DNA of 64,000 nucleotides from Yoonia sp. (GCA_029250945.1 JAQXEG010000029.1:1-64000), one strand, 5' to 3'. Positions 36,375-45,881 are shown, numbered from the stretch's first letter. Program-made: numbers and translations. The notes: generated from the sequence alone by a model not told the origin.

Positions 36375-36533
36375 TTAGCCGTAGATTGCCTTAGCGGCGG
36401 TCTTGCTTGCATCTTCGCGAAACATGCCAAGATCAAGGGCAACCTCAAGCGGCATTGCGCGCAGTTCTGATTTCGTACGCAGGTATGCCATACGTTTCTG
36501 GAAAGACTGGCGAACGGTGTTGAGGACGGTCAT
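36375..36533 (-). CDS. small DUF1127-like protein
   Basis: A 52-residue basic protein that ends ALDLGMFREDASKTAAKAIYG, similar in size and Arg/Lys-rich helix to DUF1127 (YjiS-like) proteins. In alphaproteobacteria these are often stress-induced and affect RNA turnover or phosphate and carbon metabolism. ATG 36533 has AGGAG about nine bases upstream, which fixes the start. It is flanked on both sides by intrinsic terminators, so it is an independent transcript. The family call is moderate because the conserved core is short. Confidence 0.65.
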   Translation of the reverse strand: MTVLNTVRQSFQKRMAYLRTKSELRAMPLEVALDLGMFREDASKTAAKAIYG

Positions 36534-36656
36534 TTGCGTGGCTCCTGATAACGCTGTTTGCGTTCGTGTTGAGCTATATTTAGCAACGCCGCACCGCAGC
36601 ACAACCGGCCAAAAATCCAAAGCTGCTTTGCATTTTATGCATAGGTTCCACGCATG

Positions 36657-36690
36657 AAAAAGGGGCGGTCCAGTTTCCTGAGCCGCCCCC
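36657..36690 (-). terminator. intrinsic terminator after gap
   Basis: On the minus strand GGGGGCGGCTC pairs with the GACCGCCCC arm around a 9-nt loop, followed by TTTTT. It lies 25 bp after the stop of the first GAPDH gene. Confidence 0.85.
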
Positions 36691-36714
36691 ATTCAAACCT
36701 AAGAAAGTATCTGT

Positions 36715-37716
36715 TTACAGAAGCTTAGCCATCGCAACGGCTGTGTCGCCCATGCGGTTCGAGAAACCCCATTCATTGTCATACCATGCCAGAATGCGCA
36801 CCATATTGCCGTCCAGAACCTTGGTTTGATCAAGGTGGAAGGTCGATGAATGCGGGTCGTGGTTAAAGTCTGTGCTGACCATGGGCAAGTCCGTATAAGC
36901 CAACACACCTTTCAACGGGCCGTCGGCGGCGGCGATGATCGCGGCGTTCACTTCTTCGACCGTTGTGGCTTTGCTGGCTTCAAACGTCAGGTCGACCACG
37001 GATACGTTTGGTGTTGGCACGCGAATCGCAACGCCGTCCAGTTTGCCGTCAAGTTCGGGCAGAACAAGGCCAACAGCCTTTGCCGCACCAGTGGATGTCG
37101 GGATCATCGACAGGGCAGCGGCGCGGGCGCGATAGAGGTCTTTGTGCATTGTGTCCAATGTCGGCTGATCGCCTGTATAGCTGTGGATCGTTGTCATGAA
37201 CCCTTTGACGATGCCGACACTGTCGTTGAGTACCTGCGCAACGGGCGCAAGGCAGTTGGTTGTGCAGGACGCGTTGGACACAACGATGTCATCAGCCGTC
37301 AATGTGCCATCGTTCACGCCGTAAACGATTGTTTTGTCTGCATCTTTACCGGGTGCTGAAATCAGAACGCGGCTAGAGCCATTGTCGAGGTACGCCTGAC
37401 ACTGTTCCTTGCTGCTGAAAACGCCTGTGCATTCCATCACGACATCAACGTCGGACCATGGCAGATCAGCGGGGTTGCGGATCGCAGTCACAGCCATTGG
37501 CCCACGGCCCACGTCAATGGTGTTTTCAGTGGTTGTTACCGTGGCGGGGAAGCGGCCATGCACACTGTCAAACCGCAGCAGGTGCGCGTTTGTTTCAACT
37601 GGACCGAGGTCGTTGATCGCAACAACTTCGATATCTGTACGGCCAGATTCGATGATGGCGCGCAATACATTGCGCCCGATACGTCCAAAACCGTTGATTG
37701 CAACTTTGACTGTCAT
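36715..37716 (-). CDS. gap: glyceraldehyde-3-phosphate dehydrogenase, NAD-type paralogue
   Basis: A 333-residue GAPDH interconverting glyceraldehyde-3-phosphate and 1,3-bisphosphoglycerate. The Rossmann N-terminus is INGFGRIGR, the catalytic cysteine is Cys151 in [12 protein letters not shown] and the C-terminal segment is WYDNEWGFS. The strand-2 acidic residue Asp36 (INDLGP) indicates NAD preference. The start is ATG 37716 with AGAGG upstream; the frame extends to 37788 without support. A near-perfect CceR-like palindrome lies 42 bp upstream. A paralogue of the same length lies 0.3 kb upstream on the same strand. Confidence 0.95.
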   Translation of the reverse strand: MTVKVAINGFGRIGRNVLRAIIESGRTDIEVVAINDLGPVETNAHLLRFDSVHGRFPATVTTTENTIDVGRGPMAVTAIRNPADLPWSDVDVVMECTGVFSSKEQCQAYLDNGSSRVLISAPGKDADKTIVYGVNDGTLTADDIVVSNASCTTNCLAPVAQVLNDSVGIVKGFMTTIHSYTGDQPTLDTMHKDLYRARAAALSMIPTSTGAAKAVGLVLPELDGKLDGVAIRVPTPNVSVVDLTFEASKATTVEEVNAAIIAAADGPLKGVLAYTDLPMVSTDFNHDPHSSTFHLDQTKVLDGNMVRILAWYDNEWGFSNRMGDTAVAMAKLL

Positions 37717-37757
37717 GTCGTGGCCTCTTTCAAAAGGGAAACGCGGGAAATTCCCAC

Positions 37758-37771
37758 TGTTGGCGCTAACA
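37758..37771. promoter_or_regulatory. CceR-like operator upstream of gap
   Basis: TGTTGGCGCTAACA, one mismatch from the palindrome TGTTAGCGCTAACA that I recall as the site of the LacI-family central-carbon regulator CceR of Rhodobacter. It lies 42 bp before the gap ATG. Half-sites of the same motif precede the second GAPDH gene. Confidence 0.65.
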
Positions 37772-37823
37772 TTGCGATTTATAGACAAAGGTCAAGGTTT
37801 GGCGGCGGACAAAATAAAGGGGA

Positions 37824-37967
37824 TCAGCGCCAGAATGCCATATTTCTGGTCAGGTCGATCACAAATCGTAAAATAAGCGTGGGACTGTCCCAGCCAAGGA
37901 CAAAATAGTCCAAAGCAAAGAAGCTGACGATAAGGATGGCAAGCCAGATGGCGATCGTATTGGTCAT
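37824..37967 (-). CDS. small single-pass membrane protein between the GAPDH genes
   Basis: A 47-residue protein starting MTNTIAIWLAILIVSFFALD, with one membrane helix at about residues 4-22 and an amphipathic C-terminal helix ending in MAFWR. I do not recognise a named family. The start at ATG 37967 is chosen because the frame upstream is not membrane-like. It lies 56 bp downstream of the second gap gene on the same strand, so it may be co-transcribed with it. Its function is unknown. Confidence 0.6.
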   Translation of the reverse strand: MTNTIAIWLAILIVSFFALDYFVLGWDSPTLILRFVIDLTRNMAFWR

Positions 37968-38023
37968 GGTGTGACCGTAGGGCTTGTGGGGACAAGGTGC
38001 AAACCGTTGCCCCCTAAGAGGTA

Positions 38024-39025
38024 TTAGTTCAAGCGGCCCATGGTGCCGGCAACGTCGGCCATACGCGCCGAAAAGCCCCATTCATTGTCGTACCATGCCA
38101 AAACGCGCACGGTGCGGCCACCGACGACCTTGGTCTGGTCAGGTGCAAAGATCGAGCTTTCGGTTGTGTGGTTAAAGTCGATGCTGACCTTCGCCTCGTT
38201 GTCATAGGACATGACCATGCCCATGTAGCCGCTAGCCGCTTCGGCGACGATGGCATTTACATCTGCTACAGTCACGGATTTGCTAGCCTCAAACGTCAGA
38301 TCAACCGCGGATACGTTGGGGGTCGGGACCCGCATGGCGGTACCGTCAAGCTTGCCTTCCATTTCTGGCAGGACCTCTGACAGAGCCTTGGCCGCACCTG
38401 TGGATGTCGGGATCATGGCCATGGCGGCAGCACGCGCGCGGTAAAGGTCGCTATGGCGACGATCCAGTGTTGGCTGGTCGCCTGTGTAGCTGTGGATCGT
38501 CGTCATGATCCCGCGCTCGATCCCGATGCTGTCGTTCAGGACCTTCACGAGTGGAGCGAGGCAGTTGGTCGTGCAGGATCCGTTGGAAACCATCCGCTCG
38601 CCTGCGAGCATGTCGCGGTGGTTCACGCCGTAAACAACGGTGCGGTCCACGTTCTTGGCAGGGGCTGAGATCAGCACCTTTTTCGCGCCTTGGCGCAGGT
38701 GCACATCCGCCTTTGTGCCATCGTTGAATTTGCCCGTGCATTCCAGCACGACGTCGCAACCTGTCCAATCCAGCTCTTCCGGGTTGTAGGTCGACATGAC
38801 GTCGATCGGGCCGCGACCCAGATCAAGCGTATTGCCGTTCACGTTGACGGGGTTGCCAAAGCGGCCATGTACGCTGTCGTATTTCAGCAGGTGTGCGTTT
38901 GTCTCAATCGGGCCGGTGGCGTTGATTTTGACGACTTGAACATCGTTACGCGCGGCCTCGGTGATATGCGCCAAAGTGCAGCGCCCGATGCGCCCGAAAC
39001 CGTTGATCCCGATGGTGACAGTCAT
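38024..39025 (-). CDS. glyceraldehyde-3-phosphate dehydrogenase, second paralogue (GapB-like cofactor site)
   Basis: A 333-residue GAPDH with an intact catalytic Cys151 ([11 protein letters not shown]) and C-terminal WYDNEWGFS. At the strand-2 end, where the neighbour has Asp36-Leu37, this copy has Ala36-Thr37 (KINATGP). This loss of the acidic residue is known from NADP-accepting GAPDH such as GapB, so a gluconeogenic or NADP-linked role is inferred. Erythrose-4-phosphate dehydrogenase activity is an alternative. It is followed by the small membrane protein and the other gap gene. Two CceR-like sites lie upstream. Confidence 0.9.
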   Translation of the reverse strand: MTVTIGINGFGRIGRCTLAHITEAARNDVQVVKINATGPIETNAHLLKYDSVHGRFGNPVNVNGNTLDLGRGPIDVMSTYNPEELDWTGCDVVLECTGKFNDGTKADVHLRQGAKKVLISAPAKNVDRTVVYGVNHRDMLAGERMVSNGSCTTNCLAPLVKVLNDSIGIERGIMTTIHSYTGDQPTLDRRHSDLYRARAAAMAMIPTSTGAAKALSEVLPEMEGKLDGTAMRVPTPNVSAVDLTFEASKSVTVADVNAIVAEAASGYMGMVMSYDNEAKVSIDFNHTTESSIFAPDQTKVVGGRTVRVLAWYDNEWGFSARMADVAGTMGRLN

Positions 39026-39118
39026 AGCCTAATCCTTTGTACGACGGCGATTGGTATAACGTTGTCTATAAGGATGCGTGGGCGTGCCCGAAAAGGAAAA
39101 ACCGGAGGTCGGCCAATA

Positions 39119-39161
39119 TGTTAGCGATAAAGCCTGTCGATTATGGCTGGTGGCGCTAACA
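39119..39161. promoter_or_regulatory. two CceR-like half-palindromes upstream of the second GAPDH gene
   Basis: TGTTAGCGATAAAG at 39119-39132 matches 11 of 14 and TGGTGGCGCTAACA at 39148-39161 matches 12 of 14 positions of TGTTAGCGCTAACA. A further TCGCTAACG follows at 39166-39174. They lie 94-149 bp before the GAPDH start in a 247-bp gap that otherwise shows only transketolase downstream sequence. Confidence 0.5.
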
Positions 39162-39272
39162 GTTTTCGCTAACGATCGGGTAGTTTGCTGCGCGGTCGAT
39201 GGGGTGGCCCGAATCAAATCGGGGCACAGTTGCCTGCGCCCCGATCCGGTGATGGGTTAAAACCCATCCTAC

Positions 39273-41291
39273 TTATTTGACGAGCGATTTCACCTGTGCC
39301 GCAACATTGGCAGCTGTGAAGCCGAATTTTTCGAACAGCGTTTCTGCAGGGGCGGATGCGCCAAAGCTGTCCATGCCGACAAAGCCCGCTTTCTTCGCGT
39401 TGCCGCGCTCACCCAACAGCCACTGATCCCAGCCCATTTGCACGCCAGCCTCGACCGCGACGCGCACAGGACCCGCGGGCAAAACGCGCTTGCGATAGCT
39501 TTCGTCCTGCTGTGCGAACAGTTCCATGCATGGCATAGAGACGACGCGGGTGCCGATGCCTTCGGCTTGCAACAGATCACGGGCGGCCAGTGCTACCTCA
39601 ACCTCGGAGCCTGTGGCCATGATGATCGCCTGACGCTTGCCTTCTGCCTCGGCCAGAACATAGCCACCGTGGGCGGTCATGTTCTTGGTCTTATGCTCCG
39701 TGCGCACAAGCGGCAGGTTCTGGCGCGATAGGCACAGCACCGACGGTGTGGACTGCGATGTCAAGGCCATTTCCCAAGCTTCGGCCGTTTCCACGGTGTC
39801 GGCGGGGCGGAATACGTGGGTGTTTGGCGTCGCACGCATCATTGCCAGATGCTCAACCGGCTGGTGAGTTGGCCCGTCTTCGCCAAGGCCGATGCTGTCG
39901 TGCGTCATGACATAGGTCACCGGCACGCCCATCAGCGCGGACAGGCGCATTGACCCACGTGCATAGTCGGTGAAGCACATGAACGTGCCACCATAGGCGC
40001 GTGCGCCGCCGTGCAGCGCCATGCCGTTCATCGCAGCCGCCATACCGTGTTCGCGCACACCATAGTAGATGTAGCGGCCTTCACGTGTATCGGGGTGGAA
40101 CACGCCCATATCACCGGTTTTGGTGTTGTTAGAGCCCGTCAGGTCGGCAGAGCCGCCAATGGTTTCTTGCATGATCGGATTGATCGCCCCCAGCACCATT
40201 TCGGAGGATTTGCGGGTAGCAACCTTTTTGCCTTCTTCGGTCGCGGCCTTTTTGAAGGACTTGATCGTCGCAGACAGTTTCTTAGGGGCGTCGCCAGCAT
40301 AGGCGCGGGTAAACTCGGCCTGTTTGGTGCCGGACAGTTTATCAAAACGGGTCTGCCATGCAGCGTGGGCGTCCTGACCGCGCTTGGCCATTGCTTCCCA
40401 ATCAGATTTCACGTCGGCGGGGATTTCAAACGGGGCAGAGGTCCAGCCATAAGCCTCTTTCGCGGCTTTCATCTGGTCGGCATCAGTGAGTGCGCCGTGG
40501 CCTTTGGATGTATCCTGTGCGGCGTGGCCCAAGGCGATGTGGGTTTTGCAGGCGATCATGGACGGACGCGGATCGTTTTTGGCAGCCGTGATGGCGGCGT
40601 CAATCGCATCGGGGTCATGGCCGTCGATTTCCAGCACATGCCAGCCAGACGCCGCAAAGCGCATTGGCTGGTTAGTCTTGTCCGCGATATCAACTGTGCC
40701 GTCGATGGTGATGTTGTTGTTGTCCCAGAACACAATCAGGTTGCCCAGCTCTTGCATACCTGCAAGGCCGATCGCCTCTTGGGACACGCCTTCCATCAGG
40801 CAGCCGTCGCCAGCGATGACGTATGTATAGTGGTTGACGATGTTTTTGCCGTATCGCGCGCGCTGGATTTCTTCGGCAATAGCGAAGCCAACGGAATTGG
40901 CGATGCCTTGGCCCAATGGACCTGTCGTTGTCTCAATCCCGCGGGCGTGGCCGTATTCAGGGTGACCTGCGGTTTTGGCGCCCCATTGGCGGAAATCCTT
41001 GATCTGTTGTAGGGTGATATCCTCATATCCAGTCAGATACATGAGGGAATACAGCAGCATAGAACCGTGACCTGCGGACAGGATAAACCGGTCGCGGTCA
41101 GCCCAATCAGGTGCCTTTGGATCAAAGTTAAGGTGGTTCTGATAAAGCACCGTCGCGACGTCAGCCATGCCCATAGGCATACCAGAGTGGCCGGAGTTGG
41201 CGGCGGCCACAGCGTCCAGTGTCAGAGTGCGGATGGCGGCGGCTTTCATCCAGTGGTCGGGGTGTGCGTTGCGCAGTGCTGCAATATCCAA
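39273..41291 (-). CDS. tkt: transketolase
   Basis: A 672-residue thiamine-diphosphate enzyme exchanging two-carbon units in the pentose phosphate and Calvin pathways. It shows [13 protein letters not shown] near the N-terminus, the ThDP motif [18 protein letters not shown] to DNNNITIDG, and the central domain motif [19 protein letters not shown]. The start codon is TTG 41291, giving the family N-terminus [18 protein letters not shown] lies about nine bases upstream. It is the first gene of the minus-strand run tkt, second GAPDH, small protein and gap. The run unites sugar-phosphate enzymes. Confidence 0.96.
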   Translation of the reverse strand: MDIAALRNAHPDHWMKAAAIRTLTLDAVAAANSGHSGMPMGMADVATVLYQNHLNFDPKAPDWADRDRFILSAGHGSMLLYSLMYLTGYEDITLQQIKDFRQWGAKTAGHPEYGHARGIETTTGPLGQGIANSVGFAIAEEIQRARYGKNIVNHYTYVIAGDGCLMEGVSQEAIGLAGMQELGNLIVFWDNNNITIDGTVDIADKTNQPMRFAASGWHVLEIDGHDPDAIDAAITAAKNDPRPSMIACKTHIALGHAAQDTSKGHGALTDADQMKAAKEAYGWTSAPFEIPADVKSDWEAMAKRGQDAHAAWQTRFDKLSGTKQAEFTRAYAGDAPKKLSATIKSFKKAATEEGKKVATRKSSEMVLGAINPIMQETIGGSADLTGSNNTKTGDMGVFHPDTREGRYIYYGVREHGMAAAMNGMALHGGARAYGGTFMCFTDYARGSMRLSALMGVPVTYVMTHDSIGLGEDGPTHQPVEHLAMMRATPNTHVFRPADTVETAEAWEMALTSQSTPSVLCLSRQNLPLVRTEHKTKNMTAHGGYVLAEAEGKRQAIIMATGSEVEVALAARDLLQAEGIGTRVVSMPCMELFAQQDESYRKRVLPAGPVRVAVEAGVQMGWDQWLLGERGNAKKAGFVGMDSFGASAPAETLFEKFGFTAANVAAQVKSLVK

Positions 41292-41537
41292 GGGAATGAT
41301 CCTATTGTTTGGCGTGAAGTCATGTTGGATGTGGTCATATCAGGGCATCCAACAAGATCAAGCATTGGTTCTAAGTTCCTCATATCGTTGGGATCAGTCT
41401 ATTTGCTGGGGGCGGCGCGATCCCTTAGGCTAAAGGTTAAGAGGCACGATTCGGCGGCGCAACGCGGGTTCAGGGACATAAGACCCCGGCTGCCGACCAA
41501 TTTGGGGCGCATCACGCGCCAAAGAAAGGACGGGCAG

Positions 41538-42014
41538 ATGAGCGATATTCATCAACTGGAAGGGCGGATCACCGCCGCACTTGATCGCATCCGGGAAGCG
41601 ACAGCACGTCAGCAGGCGGCACCTGCATCAGTGGTTGCGCCGGTCGACACAGCGGACCTATCCGCGCAGCTGGACGACGAACGAACCGCAAACGCCCAGC
41701 TGGAAGAGCGGGTCAAAGCATTGAAGGACCGTCAGGATAGCACGATTGCCAATCTCGAGGTGAAGGCCGCGGGCCACGCCCAGCAGCTTGCCGAACTTGA
41801 GGCGGAAATTCAGCGGTTGCGCGGATCAAACGCCGATCTACGTGATGTGACCGCACAACTGCGCAGCGCTGCAGCCGACGGGGCCACCGCGCCCGAGTTG
41901 ATCAACCGTGCCACAATTGCCGAGGTCGAGGCGTTGCAAGCCCAACGCGCATCCGAGGTCGTCGAGATTGACGCGGTGCTTTCCACCCTCAAACCCCTCA
42001 TCGCGGAGGCCTGA
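41538..42014 (+). CDS. coiled-coil protein encoded before zapA
   Basis: A 158-residue protein, almost entirely coiled coil from about residue 45 (LSAQLDDERTANAQLEERV) to 100, with no signal peptide. It is not a family I can name with certainty, but such coiled-coil proteins commonly precede zapA in Rhodobacterales and may belong to the Z-ring apparatus; this is inference. ATG 41538 follows GGGCAG, and the stop is one base before the zapA ATG. The 246-bp region to the divergent tkt gene holds an inverted repeat (TTTGG..GCGC/GCGC..CAAA) at 41501-41524 and nothing else evident. Confidence 0.72.
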   Translation: MSDIHQLEGRITAALDRIREATARQQAAPASVVAPVDTADLSAQLDDERTANAQLEERVKALKDRQDSTIANLEVKAAGHAQQLAELEAEIQRLRGSNADLRDVTAQLRSAAADGATAPELINRATIAEVEALQAQRASEVVEIDAVLSTLKPLIAEA

Positions 42015-42015
42015 T

Positions 42016-42402
42016 ATGCCACAAATCGAAATCTCTATCGGTGGTCGTAGCTTTGAAGTCGCCTGTCAGGAGGGTGAGGAGCATTATCTTCAGTCCGCAG
42101 CGGCGATGCTGGATACAGAGGCCGGGCATCTGTCGTCCCAGATCGGGCGCATGCCAGAGGCGCGGATGTTGCTGATGGCGGGCCTTATGCTGGCCGATAA
42201 AACCGCAGGTCTAGAGGATAAAGTCAAGCAGGCGGACACGCGTATGGCGCAGCTACAGGCGCAGATCGACACGTTAGAGGCCCGTCCGGCCGACCGTGTT
42301 GAGGTGCCTGTGGTGCCCACGGAAGTGACCGAAGCCATGGCAGAGGTGGCAGCCCGCGCTGAGGCGCTGGCAGATCAGCTCGAAAACAGCCAATCCACAT
42401 AG
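42016..42402 (+). CDS. zapA: cell division protein ZapA
   Basis: A 128-residue ZapA. The N-terminal domain (about 1-60, MPQIEISIGGRSFEVACQEG) is followed by a coiled coil (about 65-95) that tetramerises and cross-links FtsZ protofilaments at midcell. GGAGG seven bases upstream lies within the preceding gene, indicating translational coupling. The usual 6S RNA gene after zapA is not present: only 38 bp with a terminator separate it from the convergent grxD gene. Confidence 0.9.
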   Translation: MPQIEISIGGRSFEVACQEGEEHYLQSAAAMLDTEAGHLSSQIGRMPEARMLLMAGLMLADKTAGLEDKVKQADTRMAQLQAQIDTLEARPADRVEVPVVPTEVTEAMAEVAARAEALADQLENSQST

Positions 42403-42403
42403 A

Positions 42404-42435
42404 AAAAGGGCGCTGAAATCAATCAGCGCCCTTTT
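42404..42435. terminator. bidirectional terminator between zapA and grxD
   Basis: AAAGGGCGCTGA (42406-42417) and TCAGCGCCCTTT (42423-42434) form a 12-bp perfect stem with A-run before and T-run after, so it can end both convergent transcripts. Confidence 0.88.
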
Positions 42436-42440
42436 ATGAT

Positions 42441-42800
42441 TTAGCCGTTTGCTTCGCGGATTTTGTCGGCGGCTTCTTTGTCGAATGCCACGCCATTGTC
42501 CGCAAACAATGTATCGAGTTCGCCCGATAGGGTCATCTCGGTGATGATATCGCAACCGCCCACAAATTCGCCTTTGACGTAAAGCTGGGGGATGGTTGGC
42601 CAGTCGGAATAATCCTTGATGCCTTGGCGCATCTCTTCATCGGCAAGAACGTTGACGTCGGAAAAATCGACGCCCATAAAATTCAGCACACCAGCCACAC
42701 GGGATGAAAAGCCGCATTGTGGCATGGATTTTGTGCCCTTCATGAACAAGACGACATCGTTGTTGGCGACGGTTTCTTTGATCTGTGTTTCAGCAGTCAT
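42441..42800 (-). CDS. grxD: monothiol glutaredoxin (Grx4/GrxD type)
   Basis: A 119-residue CGFS glutaredoxin, with the active-site motif CGFS at residues 29-32 preceded by the KGTK glutathione-binding loop. Such proteins bind a [2Fe-2S] cluster as dimers or with BolA and deliver it to targets. The context supports this: bolA lies two genes upstream on the same strand. The start overlaps the end of a small hypothetical gene by 4 bp. A bidirectional terminator follows. Confidence 0.95.
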   Translation of the reverse strand: MTAETQIKETVANNDVVLFMKGTKSMPQCGFSSRVAGVLNFMGVDFSDVNVLADEEMRQGIKDYSDWPTIPQLYVKGEFVGGCDIITEMTLSGELDTLFADNGVAFDKEAADKIREANG

Positions 42801-43111
42801 TTGAGCGATTTCCCTTTTTGGAATTTCTTGAAATATTTGCGGGCGTAGTCGGCGTCATTGTCGTTGAAGACCACGGCCTGCGGCATGTTTGCGGATGGAG
42901 ATCCCCATCGGTTTGGCCCTGATTGCGCGGCCTTTGAGACGCCGTCGAGTGCTGCGTTGTGACGGTTTACGCGGTTGACGTGGGCCATATCAAGTGCCTC
43001 ATACCCGAGTTCCGGTTCCGCATGCCGGGCTGATCCACGCACGCTGTCGCTAATTTCGGACAGGCGGCGGCGTTGCGGTGTTACCAGATATGTCAGGAGC
43101 CTTGGGATCAT
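42797..43111 (-). CDS. hypothetical protein between bolA and grxD
   Basis: A 104-residue basic protein of no recognised family, ending in [16 protein letters not shown]. It is soluble, with no membrane segment or signal. ATG 43111 follows directly on the bolA TGA, allowing translational coupling. An internal ATG at 42988 ([11 protein letters not shown]) has a better GAGG eight bases upstream and would give 63 residues, so the start is uncertain. The tight placement inside the BolA-Grx pair, with a 4-bp overlap into grxD, suggests a function in iron-sulfur handling or redox. Confidence 0.6.
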   Translation of the reverse strand: MIPRLLTYLVTPQRRRLSEISDSVRGSARHAEPELGYEALDMAHVNRVNRHNAALDGVSKAAQSGPNRWGSPSANMPQAVVFNDNDADYARKYFKKFQKGKSLK

Positions 43112-43348
43112 TCAGGCGGGGGCTTTGGTTGTCAGTGCCAGCGCGTGTAGCGCTCCGTTGGAGCCATCCATTTTACCCTTGAGTGCGGCGTAGACGGCGC
43201 GTTGTTGCTGGACGCGGTTTTTCCCCGCGAAGCTGGCGTCAATTACCTCGGCTGCGAAATGGGCGCCGTCATCCCCTTGCACGGTGATGGTTGCATCGGG
43301 GAAACCTTCGCGCAGCAGGGTCTCGATCTCTTGGGCGGTAATGGCCAT
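43112..43348 (-). CDS. BolA family protein (IbaG-like)
   Basis: A 78-residue BolA-fold protein with the characteristic FPDATITVQGDDGAHF segment, the Cys-less IbaG-like start and a helix with the conserved NRVQQQRAVYAAL. BolA proteins form complexes with CGFS glutaredoxins through a shared [2Fe-2S] cluster, and that partner is encoded just downstream. It lies 97 bp after purL on the same strand. Confidence 0.9.
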   Translation of the reverse strand: MAITAQEIETLLREGFPDATITVQGDDGAHFAAEVIDASFAGKNRVQQQRAVYAALKGKMDGSNGALHALALTTKAPA

Positions 43349-43445
43349 GACGTATCCTTTGTCGTTTCCTATAATCTAGGAAGTGCGTGGTTGCGGGGCA
43401 AGGGGGCCTCCGGCGGGAGTATTTGGCAAAAAGCGAACCGCGATG

Positions 43446-45605
43446 TTAGGCGACTGCCGCGGCAAAGCTGCTGCGGAAGACGTCCGAAAGCTCAACGAGG
43501 TTCTCAGCGTAGTTGCCCATTGTGAACTGATCGCCGCCGACCTTGCCCACCATGTTGATCGGCACATTGGCGTTACCCGCGCTGATCATCAAATCCTCGG
43601 CCTGATCAAAATTGCAGGCGATCAGATAGCGGGCCTGATCCTCGGCAAAGAGGGTGGGGGTGTCGTCGGCGTCGAGGGTGACGCCAATTTGCGCAGCCTC
43701 GGCCAGTTCAAAGGCGGCCAGTGCAAGGCCACCATCCGACAGATCGGTGCAGACGCGGATCATTGCGGCGTTGTCCCGGATAAAGTCGCCGTTGCGCTTT
43801 TCTGCAGCGAGATCGACAGCCGGTGCGTCGCCTTCGGCGCGGGCGTACACCTCTGCCAAGAGAGCGGATTGGCCCAGATGGCCGTGGGTGTCGCCGACAA
43901 CCAGCAAGATATGCCCGTCGCGGATATCGCCGGTGATCATATCGTCAGGCGAATTGATAATCCCAACAGCGCCGATGGTGGGCGTTGGCAAAATGCCGGT
44001 CCCGTCGGTTTCATTGTATAGCGATACGTTGCCCGACACGATCGGCATATCCAAGGCTAAGACGGCTTGACCGATCCCTTTGATTGCGCCGACGAACTGG
44101 CCCATGATCTCGGGCTTTTCGGGGTTGCCGAAGTTCATGTTGTCGGTGGTGGCAAGCGGTGTTGCACCCACGGCGGTCAGGTTGCGATATGCTTCTGCAA
44201 CGGCTTGTTTGCCGCCCTCGACAGGGTTCGCCTTGACGTAGCGGGGGGTCACGTCGGATGTGAAAGCCAACGATTTAACGGTGCCGTGCACGCGTACGAT
44301 GCCAGACCCGGCGCCCGGTGTGCGGGCGGTGTCGCCCATGACCTGTTGGTCATATTGTTCATAGACCCACTGTTTGCCTGCGTAGTTTGGGCTGCTGATC
44401 AGCGCGCGCAAGCCGTCAATCGGGTTCACACCAACAATATCGTCAAGCGGTTCGGCGGCAGGTGTTTCCACCCAGGGTCGGTCATATTCAGGGGCGGAGC
44501 CGGACAGCGTGGCCAGTGGCAGGTCTGCCTTGACCTCGCCGTTGTGGAGGACGAGGAAGCGATCCTCGGCAATGGTTTCACCGACGATGGCGAAATCGAG
44601 ATCCCATTTGACGAAAACCGCACGTGCCTCTGCCTCAAGCTCGGGCTTGAGTACCATAAGCATGCGTTCTTGGCTTTCGGACAGCATCATTTCATAGGCT
44701 GTCATGTTGTCTTCGCGCTGAGGGACGTCTTCGAGGTTGAGCTTGACGCCCAAGCCGCCCTTATCGCCCATTTCCACGGCAGAGCATGTCAGACCTGCGG
44801 CGCCCATGTCCTGAATGGAAATCACGGCGCCAGTTGCCATCAGTTCCAAGGTCGCCTCCATCAGGCGTTTTTCGGTGAACGGGTCGCCGACTTGTACGGT
44901 GGGGCGTTTGTCCTCGATTGTGTCGTCAAATTCGGCGCTGGCCATGGTGGCACCGCCGACGCCATCACGGCCGGTTTTTGCGCCCAGATACACGACGGGC
45001 ATGCCGACGCCAGATGCGGCAGAGTAGAAAATCTTATCCGTGTCAGCGATGCCCGCGGCAAACGCATTCACAAGGCAGTTGCCGTTATAGGCGGGGTCAA
45101 AGCGGACCTCTCCACCGACTGTAGGCACGCCAAAGCAGTTGCCGTAACCGCCGACACCGGCCACCACGCCATTGACCAACTGGCGGGTTCTGGGGTGATC
45201 CGGTTCGCCAAATGATAGGGAATTCATGGCCGCGATGGGGCGTGCGCCCATAGTGAACACATCGCGCAGGATTCCGCCCACGCCCGTCGCCGCACCCTGA
45301 TAGGGTTCGATGTAGGAGGGGTGGTTGTGGCTTTCCATTTTGAAGACAACGCATTGGCCGTCGCCGATATCCACGATGCCCGCGTTTTCGCCGGGGCCGC
45401 AAATAACCTGCGGACCTTCGGTAGGCAGGGTGCGCAGCCATTTCTTGGATGACTTATATGAACAGTGTTCGTTCCACATGGCGGAAAAGATGCCGAGCTC
45501 GGTGAATGTCGGTTCGCGGCCGATAATCTCTAGGATGCGATCATACTCATCAGGTTTTAACCCGTGTGCAGCGATCAGATCTGGTGTGATGGTCGGTTCG
45601 GTCAT
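43446..45605 (-). CDS. purL: phosphoribosylformylglycinamidine synthase subunit II
   Basis: A 719-residue small-type PurL, the ATP-dependent amidotransferase subunit of purine synthesis acting with PurQ and PurS. It shows the ATP-binding and auxiliary phosphate motifs of the family: [36 protein letters not shown] and [13 protein letters not shown]. The length fits the PurLQS system rather than the fused large form. ATG 45605 follows GGGGGA; the longer open frame upstream crosses a terminator and is not coding. purQ and purS are not in the window. Confidence 0.97.
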   Translation of the reverse strand: MTEPTITPDLIAAHGLKPDEYDRILEIIGREPTFTELGIFSAMWNEHCSYKSSKKWLRTLPTEGPQVICGPGENAGIVDIGDGQCVVFKMESHNHPSYIEPYQGAATGVGGILRDVFTMGARPIAAMNSLSFGEPDHPRTRQLVNGVVAGVGGYGNCFGVPTVGGEVRFDPAYNGNCLVNAFAAGIADTDKIFYSAASGVGMPVVYLGAKTGRDGVGGATMASAEFDDTIEDKRPTVQVGDPFTEKRLMEATLELMATGAVISIQDMGAAGLTCSAVEMGDKGGLGVKLNLEDVPQREDNMTAYEMMLSESQERMLMVLKPELEAEARAVFVKWDLDFAIVGETIAEDRFLVLHNGEVKADLPLATLSGSAPEYDRPWVETPAAEPLDDIVGVNPIDGLRALISSPNYAGKQWVYEQYDQQVMGDTARTPGAGSGIVRVHGTVKSLAFTSDVTPRYVKANPVEGGKQAVAEAYRNLTAVGATPLATTDNMNFGNPEKPEIMGQFVGAIKGIGQAVLALDMPIVSGNVSLYNETDGTGILPTPTIGAVGIINSPDDMITGDIRDGHILLVVGDTHGHLGQSALLAEVYARAEGDAPAVDLAAEKRNGDFIRDNAAMIRVCTDLSDGGLALAAFELAEAAQIGVTLDADDTPTLFAEDQARYLIACNFDQAEDLMISAGNANVPINMVGKVGGDQFTMGNYAENLVELSDVFRSSFAAAVA

Positions 45606-45698
45606 GACAATTCCCCCTTGGCAGTCCCGTTGGCTTTTAGGACAGACGGGCCATAAGGGAAAGGTGTTGAACGCAGCTTTGTGCGTAAACGGGAAGCT

Positions 45699-45730
45699 AA
45701 AAAGAAAAATGCCGGGCGCAAAGGCCCGGC
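45699..45730 (-). terminator. strong minus-strand terminator between lsrB-type gene and purL
   Basis: GCCGGGC/GCCCGGC stem with a 6-nt loop, followed on the minus strand by ATTTTTCTTTTT. It lies about 150 nt after the LysR-type gene. It either ends a long 3' UTR or is the 3' end of a separate small RNA (see findings). Confidence 0.8.
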
Positions 45731-45753
45731 GAAGTCCAACAGGGAGGTTGAAG

Positions 45754-45810
45754 ATGGTGAGCGTTAAAGCATCATCGCCTTCGAAGGTTGATTTAGTACT
45801 GCCTTTCTGA
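45754..45810 (+). other. candidate 18-codon ORF or complement of an sRNA loop
   Basis: A plus-strand ATG with a good GGGAGG seven bases before, followed by 18 codons ([18 protein letters not shown]) and TGA, inside the 276-bp gap between purL and the LysR-type gene. No plus-strand promoter or terminator is evident. The same bases on the minus strand give an anti-Shine-Dalgarno-like CCTCCC upstream of a terminator, so a minus-strand sRNA is at least as likely. Confidence 0.25.
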
Positions 45811-45881
45811 CCGATCAAGGAAGAATGCGAAATTTAAATGCAAGTCCGCTATGCGATTTTTGCATGGCTGGGATCAGGGAT

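Noticed and set aside
40011-41012. 333-codon open frame on the plus strand opposite transketolase
   Set aside because: It is the shadow of a GC-rich gene: no family resemblance, no Shine-Dalgarno, and transketolase on the other strand is certain. The same applies to long frames opposite purL (44067-45215) and the indolepyruvate oxidoreductase (47483-48556).
42403-42440. 6S RNA gene after zapA
   Set aside because: Only 38 bp separate zapA from grxD and they are filled by a terminator hairpin, so no 6S RNA fits.
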